From Cherax quadricarinatus (Eukaryota > Arthropoda > Malacostraca > Decapoda > Parastacidae), in NCBI RefSeq assembly GCF_038502225.1, contig NW_027196455.1, positions 26,656-90,655 on the forward strand: DNA of 64,000 bases. The letters run 5' to 3'. The notes beneath the pieces are model-generated. The model was not told the origin of the DNA, did no database searches, and saw only the letters and a program-made list of their open reading frames with translations. A program made the position numbers and the translations under genes. This document shows positions 39,709 to 49,700 of this stretch, in pieces. Numbering within the stretch: the first letter of the stretch is position 1; each line of letters begins with the position of its first letter.

Positions 39709-40154
39709 CTTCAGTGACCTACATGTACAGTACTTAGTAATTCCCAAGAATAACATTAATCTAACAAATACAGTCCTTTAAATTGATAATGTATTGTACA
39801 GTGTATAGTGGTCTGTTTTGTATGCTCTCATGGAAGATATGACATTTACAGTTCTTGAAGCTTAATTAATATATATTCTTGAAATTTACTGACATTTTAG
39901 GGACAAAATGGTTTAAATCACAGTGCAGGTACCTGTTTATTTTTAATATTCTACATGTAATGTGTCTGCAGTAATTAGTGCAGTTTTAAATGCAAAAAAA
40001 AAAAAAACTGTTTTAGAAATATGTATATGTAATTTGGCTTTAAGGTTACTGTGCCTTTACAAATATTTCTGGTGAAATGACAGAGTCTGTTATTTTGTTT
40101 GAAAATAGGATTAATAGATCATTAGCAGATACTATATTTTCTAATTATATGCAG
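39709..40154 (+). other. Intron before the second kinase exon
   Basis: AT-rich sequence with no repeat end recognised. It ends in a TATATGCAG acceptor (AG at 40153-40154). Confidence 0.6.
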
Positions 40155-40357
40155 ACATCAAGCCAGCGAATGTGTTCATCACTGCCCAGGGCGTGGTGAA
40201 GTTAGGAGACCTGGGCCTGGGAAGGTTCTTCAGCTCCAAGACAACAGCAGCACATTCACTTGTTGGCACACCATACTACATGAGCCCAGAGAGGATCCAT
40301 GAACATGGCTACAACTTTAAGAGTGATATCTGGTCCTTAGGATGTTTACTGTATGAG
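40155..40357 (+). CDS. Nek6/7: NEK6/NEK7-like kinase, catalytic-loop exon
   Basis: The exon starts in phase 1 (AC of the Asp codon) after acceptor GCAG and ends GAG at a GTATGA donor (40358). Its 68 residues cover DIKPANVF (the Lys and Asn of the catalytic loop), GDLGLGRFF (magnesium-binding DLG in place of DFG, as in NEK6/7), the activation loop [14 protein letters not shown], and the [11 protein letters not shown] helix F region. The wording [19 protein letters not shown] is almost that of vertebrate NEK7. It must be the same gene as the exon at 9701. Between them the residues from helix C to the HRD His-Arg (about 70) are missing, and the C-lobe exons after it are not in the rest of the window. 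Confidence 0.93.
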
Positions 40358-40450
40358 GTATGAAGTTTTCTAGGCCATTTGCATCATTTATGAGGTACTG
40401 TTTAGTTCTTCAATAACTTCTGAAATGCTGACATCAAGACCAGATATTAA

Positions 40451-40870
40451 CCCATTAACTGTCCAAACGTATAGGTCTACGTTCTCTCACCCAGCGCTCC
40501 AAATATTTTGAAAAAAAAATCTTTTTTTTTTTTTTTTAATTGAAGAGGCAATTTTTTGTGTAATAAGACCAAAAAGCAATTTTACTGTCAGTACTTACCG
40601 AGATATAAGACCATGAAGTTGACACTGGCTGCTCACCTGACAGCAACATGACTCCTGTCGCTTGCAGAAGTGGTGCCGATATACCTTTTTTCCTCTTGTT
40701 TTTTAATATATATAATTTTTAAGTTCTGATAATTACAATTTGTAGTAGTTCTTGTGATTTCATAGCCAATGTTTGTTCTAACACTAATATTAGGTACTGA
40801 AATATTAGGTACTGAAATAGTACTCAAATAGTCACAAACACACTGACAGGTGAACATTTTTACCTGCCTT
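40451..40870 (+). mobile_element. piggyBac-type MITE, one end
   Basis: TTAA (40447-40450) is followed by CCCATTAACTGTCCAAACGT, the TGTCCAAACG block typical of these elements. The copy shares its length with 43994-44348: ATATTTTGGAAAA-like run, ACTTACCGAGATAT, CCGATATACCTTTTTT, TTGTAGTAGTTCTTGT, ATTAGGTACTGAAAT. A short ATTAGGTACTGAAAT duplication occurs near 40790-40815. No matching right end with TTAA is seen. Confidence 0.65.
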
Positions 40871-41430
40871 GGTCTAGCACTGTTTTAGACATGCTGGAGT
40901 ATATATGAAACTCCTTGAAGCAATGTGTAAGACGATTGTCACTCCACTGCTGACAGTGCAGTGACACTTGATGATTGTGCACTGCCTTGGGTTTGTTTAT
41001 TTTCACTGCTACATATCTATCTGTCTATCTGTTTGTCTGTCTGTCTATTTGTCAGTCTCTGCTTATTTGTCTGCCTGTATGTCTGTCTTCGTGTCTCAGA
41101 ACCAACAGGTATTACACACGTTGCAGAGGATGCAAAGTCATCACGTCTGATTCCTGAACAAGCGAAAATGCATATTACTGGCCAGTCATACTTATTATGC
41201 CTTATATCTACAAATACAATATTGCATTTCGTCTGGATTTTTTTTGGGTTATCCTAGGTAAGTTACGCTATGTATAATAACTATTTATGTGTATCTGTGA
41301 GATGGAGACAGAGACAGAGATAGACATAGACAGACAGAGATACAGAGACAGGCAGCCAAAGTCAGTCAGCCACCTGGCCAGCCAGCCACCCAGCCACCCA
41401 GCCTGCCAGCCAAACACATATTACACATGT
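40871..41430 (+). repeat. Composite repeat with TCTG, GACA and CAGC microsatellites
   Basis: The order is TATATGAAACTCCTTGAAG, a GACAG/CAGTGACA-TTGAT block, TTTGTTTATTTTCACTG, a TCTG/TCTA array (about 41015-41095), a TGGGTTATCCTAGGTAAG block, then GACAGA (41310-41350) and CAGC arrays (41350-41412). The same order returns at 56270-56677 continued at 59144-59260, and at 59446-59820. Confidence 0.7.
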
Positions 41431-41543
41431 TCCAGAATTGTTTCTCTTTACTTAGGGCATAGGTTATAGGACATTCTGGGAGGATGACACTACCAGTGGT
41501 ATCAGAATGGAAAGGATGTTGCACAAATGTTGCACATGGGTTA

Positions 41544-41870
41544 TAGTGTGGGCCAGCAGGCCTGCTGTTGGCCCACACTAGGCAGGTCCTTCACAGTCCA
41601 TCCCACTATCAAAATATTTGCCCAACCTAGTTTTCAGTGCTACTCAACAAATAAGCTTTGATAATTCCATTCACTCATGTGCAAGTCCCATCCAAATCCA
41701 AACCCTCTCACCCATGTATTTATCCAACCTAAATTTGAAACTACCCAAGGTTTTAGCTTCAATAACCCTACTTGGCAGACCGTTCCACTCATCAACTACT
41801 CTATTACCAAACCAGTACTTTCCTATTTCCTTTCAAAATTTTATGTATTTTTCTTAAATTAATATTACTT
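41544..41870 (-). pseudogene. CR1-like LINE 3' fragment ending in a palindrome
   Basis: The minus strand gives WNGLPSRVIEAKTLGSF and FRLDKYMG, the C-terminus of a CR1-type ORF2, then 3' UTR with GGACCTGCCTAGTGTGGGCC. At its end (41544-41580) the 3' UTR motif is met by an inverted copy of itself, forming a 37-bp near-palindrome (TAGTGTGGGC ... GCCCACACTA). Confidence 0.75.
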
Positions 41871-41886
41871 ACTTAAAATTTGTTTA

Positions 41887-42923
41887 CCCCTTTGAGGGTT
41901 GAGAGGCCCTCTCCCAAACTCGTTCTCAGGGTCGAAAAATTTTTGAAAAAAAAAATGATTTTTTCTTATGAAGTGGTAGAGAATCTTTTTTCGATCATAA
42001 TGACACCAAAAGTATGAAATTTGATGGAAAACTTAGGGAATTATGCTCTCACAAAGTTAGTGGTCTCAAAGTGGGCGATTTCGCCCACTTTGAGCCCTAT
42101 TTTCGGCCATTTCCAATGTTGCAGTTGACTAAAATCATAGCTATTTCCCTAGAACTCCATTGAGTACAAGAATCCGCCCATTTACCGATTTCAACTACCC
42201 AATAAAGTGGTCAGAAATTGGCAATTTCACACAAATTTCAAAAGATGCCAATTTCAAAATAGGGTCCAGAATATACAAGACAGACATTCATGGCAATAAA
42301 ATAACATTTTATCTGTTCATTAGTCACGTCTCTAGGCCCCTCTTACATTACTTTTGCTTTCCACTTTGAATTTTTATTCTCACAGAAAATAGAAGTTTTT
42401 CTGTTATGTATACTACTACATCTTTGTAAATCGGTATAAATTATATCAGCGCACTTGTGAAAGAATATTAGACTCTCCAGTTGATGTGTATTGGACACGT
42501 GGCTTGATTTGTTTACTCTTGAACATCGGCAAAAATCGATCATTTCCGCTTCTTTGAGCTCAATTTCAAGGTACTTGTCATTATGAAACCAATCAAAATC
42601 ATCTCTAATTCTATAATATATCTTCCATTCTATCAAATGAGACCAAGGAAACGAGAATACAACCCTAAATACCAAACGAAAATACACTAGAAATTTGCTG
42701 TTTTAAACCAAAAACACAGTCAAAGTTTTTTATTTTCTCATTATGCAAAGTGTGCTTCAGAATTTTTTTTATACTGCACACACTGACCTCACAGACCCAT
42801 TGTTTCATGCGTAGGCCTGCCAGCTTCCTTCCACTAGATTTGAAGGCGCTAGAATTTAGGCGTACAGGTACGTGACCTACCCTGGCTGCAATGACATACT
42901 TGTACATGACCGACCCTCAAAGG
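41887..42923 (+). mobile_element. piggyBac-type MITE, 1037 bp, full length
   Basis: TTTA flanks both ends (41883-41886, 42924-42927), a variant of the TTAA site. The left end CCCCTTTGAGGGTTGAG faces GACCGACCCTCAAAGG on the right. The surrounding repeat has an uninterrupted relative at about 42985-43030 (AATTTGTTTAATACCATAAT) which shows the empty site. The interior has no transposase. Copies: 7197 (split), 36990 (fragment), 45715 (minus). Confidence 0.85.
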
Positions 42924-42927
42924 TTTA

Positions 42928-43560
42928 ATAAATACTATCTGTCCATTTTGCAACCCCATTTTTTAAATACCATTAATTGTTATTACTTGCTAAAAATTTG
43001 TTTAATACCATAATTACTATCAATCCATTTTACTTTTGTACACTTTTTACATATTATTAATTACCATTACTTGCTAAAAACTTGTTTTATTGCCACATTT
43101 ACTGTCAGTCCATTCTACTTTATGCAATTAATCATTTTATTTTCTTAGTGTAGTTCTTTACTTTTAACCCTTAAACTGTCCAAACATAGATCTACGTTCA
43201 CGTGCGTAGCGTTCCGACCTTGATTTTCCCCATTTGAAAGCATGTAAAAAAACGTAGATCTACATTTGGAGCCCCCTGTACGTGGACATAGATCTATGTT
43301 TGGACAGTTTAAAGGTTAAATACTTTATATTGCCTTCATAAGCTCTGAAATTACTACCAGTGCAATATTGAATCGTAATAGTTGTTAATAAAAGTATAAT
43401 ACTTGTAACAGAATTGTTTTTTTTATATTTTTTAATTAATATTACTTACTTAAATTTTGTTCACCACCATATTTACTATCAGTCCATTTTACTTTAGTAC
43501 AATTTTTAATTTACCATTACTTGCTTACTAATATAAACTATTATTATAGAACTGATAACC
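42928..43560 (+). repeat. AT-rich repeat in ~115-bp units around a small MITE
   Basis: Units containing ATTACTTGCTAAAAATTTGT and TTACTATCARTCCATTTTAC recur about four times from 41862 to 43500, with the MITEs at 41887 and 43168 inserted among them. It might be a LINE 3' UTR array; no coding part is attached. 43561-43699 is similar AT-rich sequence without a clear unit. Confidence 0.6.
43168..43315. mobile_element. 148-bp piggyBac-type MITE
   Basis: TTAA flanks both ends (43164-43167, 43316-43319). The left end CCCTTAAACTGTCCAAACAT faces ATGTTTGGACAGTTTAAAGG on the right. It carries three TAGATCTACG/TAGATCTATG-type boxes, like those just inside the left end of the autonomous piggyBac at 15941. 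Confidence 0.9.
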
Positions 43561-43712
43561 AGTGCAATATTATATTGTCAACCTTGTGCCATAATAAGAG
43601 TTAGCATAATCTACTATTATAAACTATTATTTTTATTTTCTTCTATTTCTTTATAACTACCATTACCTGCAGACTTTTAATTTGACTATCACTTCCAGTA
43701 CTAAACAATTTT

Positions 43713-43906
43713 CTTTCTTTCTTTCAACACACCGGCTGTATCCCACCGAGGCGGGGTGGCCCAAAAGGAAAAACAAAAGTTTCTCCTTTTACATTTAGTA
43801 ATATATACAGAAGGGGTTACTAGCCCCTTGCTCCCAGCATTTTAGTCGCCTCCTACAACACGCATGGCTTACGGAGGAAGAATTCTGTTCCACTTCCCCA
43901 TGGAGG
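43713..43906 (-). mobile_element. RTE-derived short element with 13-bp target duplication
   Basis: ACTAAACAATTTT occurs exactly at 43700-43712 and 43907-43919. The 194-bp insert, on the minus strand, begins in the RTE 5' UTR (CCATGGGGAAGTGGAACAG, CTCCGTAAGCCATGCGTG, GGGGCTAGTAACCCC). After about 40 bp it ends with GGGCCACCCCGCCTCGGTGG and GTTGAAAGAAAGAAAG. It is thus a coding-free RTE derivative with GAAA tail, 5' truncated relative to 12335-12775. Confidence 0.85.
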
Positions 43907-43993
43907 ACTAAACAATTTTATTGTGTTCAATAAACTTCTATTCTAAATCTATAACTTTTGTCAAGCATTAAAACTATAACCGTTCAATATTAA

Positions 43994-44348
43994 CCCTTAA
44001 ACGGTCCAAACGTATATATACGTTCACTCGCGCAGCGCCCCAAATATTTTGGAAAAAAAAAACTTATAGAAAAAAAAAAACACATTTTTTTGACATATTT
44101 TAGAATAAAAAAAAAATTAGGGTCAGTATTTACCGAGATATGAGGCCGAGAAGTTGGCACTGGATGCTCATGTGACGGCAACATCGAGTCCTGCCGATAT
44201 ACCTTTTTTTCTATTTTTCATATTATTTTATATAGATTTTATGTTCTGATAATTACAACTTGTAGTAGTTCTTGTCATTTTATAACCAATCTTTGTTCTG
44301 ACACTAGTATTAGGTACTGAAATTGTACTCAAATTGTCACACACACAC
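43994..44348 (+). mobile_element. piggyBac-type MITE, left end and body
   Basis: TTAA (43990-43993) then CCCTTAAACGGTCCAAACGT. The body matches 40451-40870 block by block to CACTGACAGGTG, where the G-rich minisatellite starts. The right end is not recognisable. Confidence 0.65.
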
Positions 44349-44757
44349 TGACAGGTGGAGGAGGTGGTGGAGGTGGGGAGGTTGTGGAGGTGGAGGTGGG
44401 GAGGTGGTGGAGGTGGAGGAGGTGGAGGAAGTGGAGGAGGTGGAGGAGGAGGAGGAGGAGGAGGAGGAGGAGGAGGTGTTGGAGGAGGTGGAGGAGGAGG
44501 TGTTGGAGGAGGTGGAGGAGGAGGTGTTGGAGGAGGTGAAGGAGGAGGTGAAGGAGGAGGTGTTGGAGTAGGAGGAGGAGGTGGAGGAGATGGAGGAGGA
44601 GGTGTAGAAGGAGGTGGAGGAGGAGGTGGAGGAGGAGGTGAAGGAGGAGGTGTTGGAGGAGGTGGAGGAGGAGGTGGAGGAGGAGGAGGAGGGGGAAGAG
44701 GTGGAGGTGGCGGTGGCGGTGGCGGCGGTGGTGGTGGTGGTGATGATGATGATAGGT
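44349..44757. repeat. GGAGGTGGAGG-type G-rich minisatellite, ~410 bp
   Basis: One strand is made almost wholly of G, A and T in GGA and GGT triplets, ending in GGC and GAT triplets. Long open frames exist in several frames on both strands (poly-Gly/Glu or poly-Pro/Ser), which is a low-complexity effect and not a gene. Runs of GG doublets suggest G-quadruplex potential. Confidence 0.93.
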
Positions 44758-44845
44758 AATAATAAATTCCCTTGAAGCATGAAAAACAAAGTCCATCCCT
44801 GACAGTGACATGATAAGATGACTTAACAACTGATAAGAGCTGACG

Positions 44846-45700
44846 TTTGATAAGCATACATTACAGTGTCAGATCTTTAAGCAAACATTATGATGACCTC
44901 ACAGCATTACTCAGTTCCCTTCATATCAGTATGTCAATCATCACACTCACAGAAACCTGGCTAAAGCCTGGTACTACAGATGTCTATGCCATTCCTGGTT
45001 ACACAGCCATACACAACTATAGGACAGCAGCAACGGGGTGGAACAGCTATATACTACTCAGATCAGCTTGAATGTATCAATAATTCTTGCACAAGGCATG
45101 AACATGGAGAATATATTATAGCTAAATTTAAATCAAAAGACCTGCAAAAATCCCTCACAGTGATAAACATCTACAGATTACCACAGTTAAACATTTACCA
45201 TTTTAGTGAAAAGTTAGGAAACATGATAACTGATGCACATATGAAAAAAGACCACTTACTGCTCTCAGGAGATTTTGACATAAATCTACTACATGTCCAG
45301 GACCCACAAGTAACCAGATTCACAAACTATGAGCAACTGCTTGTTGCTACCAACAATAACTAAACCTACAAGAATCTTTGAGACTACAGTAGTATCTCCT
45401 TATTAGACCACATCTGGACTAACACCATATCCCCTTTAAAATCAGGCATAATCACAGACACCACCACCTACCTTTCTCATAACCAATCTAGGTAAATTGC
45501 CTCAAGACACTACTAAAGTTACCTTCAGACTACATAACGAGACAGCTGTTAATAACTTTATAACAGCTATGAATAATGTTGACTGGCATAATGAGCTTGA
45601 AACATATATAGATACGAATGAATGTATTAATAATTTTCTAAAAAACAACCACTACCTCTATAACAAGCATTGCCCTAAAAAAAACTAAACAGATCACAGC
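44846..45700 (+). pseudogene. LINE endonuclease fragment (L2/CR1-like)
   Basis: Frames read SVRSLSKHYDDLTALLSSLH, LTETWLKPG, then after a frameshift GGTAIYYSDQLE, INIYRLPQLN, LLSGDFDINLL; a further frameshift and stop lead to VTFRLHNETAVNNF and NVDWHNELETY. These are the endonuclease Glu motif and GDFN-type motif and the region after it. The RT is missing. The 3' end at 57293-58317 has compatible style and could be the same family. Confidence 0.7.
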
Positions 45701-45714
45701 TAAGAGACTGAACA

Positions 45715-46737
45715 GTCCGTAGTTCTATGGCATAAGCTCAGCTCACTCATATAAGCTGTGAGTGGTAAATTTGGGCCTAGATATGAGAATACATCTATGT
45801 GGTATGTGTGCACCACATAAAACAAATCCTGTAGCACACAGTGTATATTGAGAGAAAAAAACGAGTCCGTAATTTTCGACTAAAACAGCGAGTTTGCAGT
45901 GTTTTTTCGTATGTTTTTTATAGTTGTATTAGCAATTTCTTGGTCTCATTTGATAGAATGGAAGATATACTACAGAAATAGAGATGATTTTGATTGGTTT
46001 TAGCACTGGAAATGGCTTGAAACTGAGCTCAAAGTAGCGGAAATGTTAAATTTTTGCCGATGTTCAAGAGTAAACAAACGACCTCACACGTCTAATACAC
46101 ACCAGCTGGTGGGTCTAATATACATTCACAAATGTGGTGATGATATTTATACAATTATTACAATATTGCATAACAGTAAATCTTCTATTTTTTGGTTTGA
46201 ATAAAAATTCATTATGTGAATAAAAAATCAAAATGGAATTCATTTGTAAAGCCTGAAAACATAACTAATGAACAGAGGAAATGTTAGTTTAGTGCCAGGA
46301 ATACCTACATTGTTTATTCTGGACCCTATTTTGAAATTGGAATATTTTGAACCTTGTGTTAAATTGGCCAAATTACCAATTTCCGATCACTTTATTTTGT
46401 AGTTGTAACAGTTGACTTGGCAATGTCTTGTTCTCAATCGATAGAATAGAAGTAATACTAGTGAAATAGCTAAGAATTTGGTCAACTGGATTAATGTAAT
46501 TGGCCTAAAATGGGAGTCGAAGTAGGCAAAATCGCCAATTCGTAAATATCACTGACACATCAAAATTCGTGAGAGCACAATTTTGTCAATTTTCCAACAA
46601 CTTTCGTACTTTTTGTTTTATTACCTTTAGAAAAAGATTCTCTACCATTTCATAAGAAAAAATAACAAAATTTTTTTTTTGAAAATTCTTGGACCCTGGT
46701 GCGCACTTTGAAATTTGGCCTCTGGACCCTGAAAGGG
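45715..46737 (-). mobile_element. piggyBac-type MITE, minus orientation
   Basis: Its left terminus (on the plus strand the right edge) is GGACCCTGAAAGGG followed by TTAA (46738-46741). Blocks match the 41887 family on the opposite strand (GTTCATTAGTTATG, CATTTCCGCTACTTTGAGC, TCTATCAAATGAGACCAAG). The other end near 45715 is not clear. Its last 60 bp resemble the right end of the autonomous piggyBac (CTTGGACNCTGG ... GACCCTGAA). Confidence 0.75.
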
Positions 46738-46741
46738 TTAA

Positions 46742-49700
46742 AACAGCAACCACCCAGGGAGGTACTACCGTCCTGCCAAGTGTGTGTAAAACGAAAGCCT
46801 GTAATTGTTTTACATGATGGTAGGATTGCTGGTGTCTTTTGTCTGTCTCATAAATATGCAAGATTACAGGTATGTCTTGCTACTTCTACTTACACTTAGG
46901 TCACACTACACATACATGTACACGTTTATTTATACACACTCATCTGAGTTTTCTTTGATTTTATCTTAATAGTTCTTGGTCTTATTACTTTTCCTTTTAT
47001 ATCCATGGGGAAGTGGAATAAGAATCTTTCCTCCGTAAGCCATGCGTGTTGTAAAAGTCAACTAAAATGCCGGGAACAATGGGCTAGTAACCCCTTTTCC
47101 TGTAAAGATTACTAAAAAGAATAAGAAGAAGAAAATTGTCAAAGTGGGAAGTCTGAATGTGCGTGGATGTTGTGCAAATGATAAGAAAGAGATGATTGTG
47201 GATGTTATGAATGAGAAGAAACTGGATGTCCTGGCTTTAAGTGAAACAAAGCTGAAGGGGGTGGGAGAGTTTCAATGGAGAGGAATAAATGGGATTAGGT
47301 CAGGGGTTTCAAATAGAGTTAGAGCTAAAGAAGGAGTAGCAATAATGTTGAAGGATAAGCTATGGCAGGAAAAGAGGGACTACAAATGTATAAATTCAAG
47401 GATTATGTGGAGTAAAATAAAGATTGGATGTGAAAAGTGGGTTATAGTAAGCGTGTATGCACCTGGAGAAGAGAGAAGTGTAGAGGAGAGAGAGAGATTC
47501 TGGGAAATGTTGAGTGAATGCGTGGGGAGTTTTGAATCAAGTGTGAGAGTAATGGTGGTTGGGGATTTCAATGCTAAAGTGGGTAAAAATGTTATGGAGG
47601 GAGTAGTAGGTAAATTTGGGGTGCCAGGGGTAAATGTAAATGGGGAGCCTTTAATTGAGCTATGTGTAGAAAGAAATTTGGTAATAAGTAATACATATTT
47701 TATGAAAAAGAGGATAAATAAATATACAAGGTATGATGTAGCACGTAATGAAAGTAGTTTGTTAGATTATGTATTGGTGGATAAAAGGTTGATGGGTAGG
47801 CTCCAGGATGTACATGTTTATAGAGGGGCAACTGATATATCGGATCATTATTTAGTTGTAGCTACAGTTAGAGTAAGAGGTAGATGGGAAAAGAGGAAGG
47901 TGGCAACAACAAGTAAGAGGGAGGTGAAAGTGTATAAACTAAGGGAGGAGGAAGTTCGGGCGAGATATAAGCGACTATTGGCAGAAAGGTGGGCTAGTGC
48001 AAAGATGAGTAGTGGGGGGGTTGAAGAGGGTTGGAATAGTTTTAAAAATGCAGTATTAGAATGTGGGGCAGAAGTTTGTGGTTATAGGAGGGTGGGGGCA
48101 GGAGGAAAGAGGAGTGATTGGTGGAATGATGAAGTAAAGGGTGTGATAAAAGAGAAAAAGGTAGCTTACGAGAGGTTTTTACAAAGCAGAAGTGTTATAA
48201 GAAGAGCAGAGTATATGGAGAGTAAAAGAAAGGTGAAGAGAGTGGTGAGAGAGTGCAAAAGGAGAGCAGATGAAAGAGTGGGAGAGGCACTGTCAAGAAA
48301 TTTTAATGAAAATAAGAAAAAATTTTGGAGTGAGTTAAACAAGTTAAGAAAGCCTAGGGAAAGTATGGATTTGTCAGTTAAAAACAGAGTAGGGGAGTTA
48401 GTAGATGGGGAGAGGGAGGTATTAGGTAGATGGCGAGAATATTTTGAGGAACTTTTAAATGTTGAGGAAGAAAGGGAGGCGGTAATTTCATGCACTGGCC
48501 AGGGAGGTATACCATCTTTTAGGAGTGAAGAAGAGCAGAATGTAAGTGTGGTGGAGGTACGTGAGGCATTACGTAGAATGAAAGGGGGTAAAGCAGCTGG
48601 AACTGATGGGATCATGACAGAAATGTTAAAAGCAGGGGGGGATATAGTGTTGGAGTGGTTGGTACTTTTGTTTAATAAATGTATGAAAGAGGGGAAGGTA
48701 CCTAGGGATTGGCGGAGAGCATGTATAGTCCCTTTATATAAAGGGAAAGGGGACAAAAGAGATTGTAAAAATTATAGAGGAATAAGTTTACTGAGTATAC
48801 CAGGAAAAGTATACGGTAGGGTTATAATTGAAAGAATTAGAGGTAAGACAGAATGTAGGATTGCGGATGAGCAAGGAGGCTTCAGAGTGGGTAGGGGATG
48901 TGTAGATCAAGTGTTTACATTGAAGCATATATGTGAACAGTATTTAGATAAAGGTAGGGAAGTTTTTATTGCATTTATGGATTTAGAAAAGGCATATGAT
49001 AGAGTGGATAGAGGAGCAATGTGGCAGATGTTGCAAGTATATGGAATAGGTGGTAAGTTACTAAATGCTGTAAAGAGCTTTTATGAGGATAGTGAGGCTC
49101 AGGTTAGGGTGTGTAGAAGAGAGGGAGAATACTTCCCGGTAAAAGTAGGTCTTAGACAGGGATGTGTAATGTCACCATGGTTGTTTAATATATTTATAGA
49201 TGGGGTTGTAAAAGAAGTAAATGCTAGGGTGTTCGGGAGAGGGGTGGGATTAAATTATGGGGAATCAAATTCAAAATGGGAATTGACACAGTTACTTTTT
49301 GCTGATGATACTGTGCTTATGGGAGATTCTAAAGAAAAATTGCAAAGGTTAGTGGATGAGTTTGAGAATGTGTGTAAAGGTAGAAAGTTGAAAGTGAACA
49401 TAGAAAAGAGTAAGGTGATGAGGGTATCAAATGATTTAGATAAAGAAAAATTGGATATCAAATTGGGGAGGAGGAGTATGGAAGAAGTGAATGTTTTCAG
49501 ATACTTGGGAGTTGACGTGTCGGCGGATGGATTTATGAAGGATGAGGTTAATCATAGAATTGATGAGGGAAAAAAGGTGAGTGGTGCGTTGAGGTATATG
49601 TGGAGTCAAAAAACGTTATCTATGGAGGCAAAGAAGGGAATGTATGAAAGTATAGTAGTACCAACACTCTTATATGGATGTGAAGCTTGGGTGGTAAATG

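Noticed and set aside
44228..44857. Long proline-rich open frame on the minus strand of the G-rich array
   Set aside because: The array is low complexity and open in several frames on both strands; no flanking exon signals support a protein.
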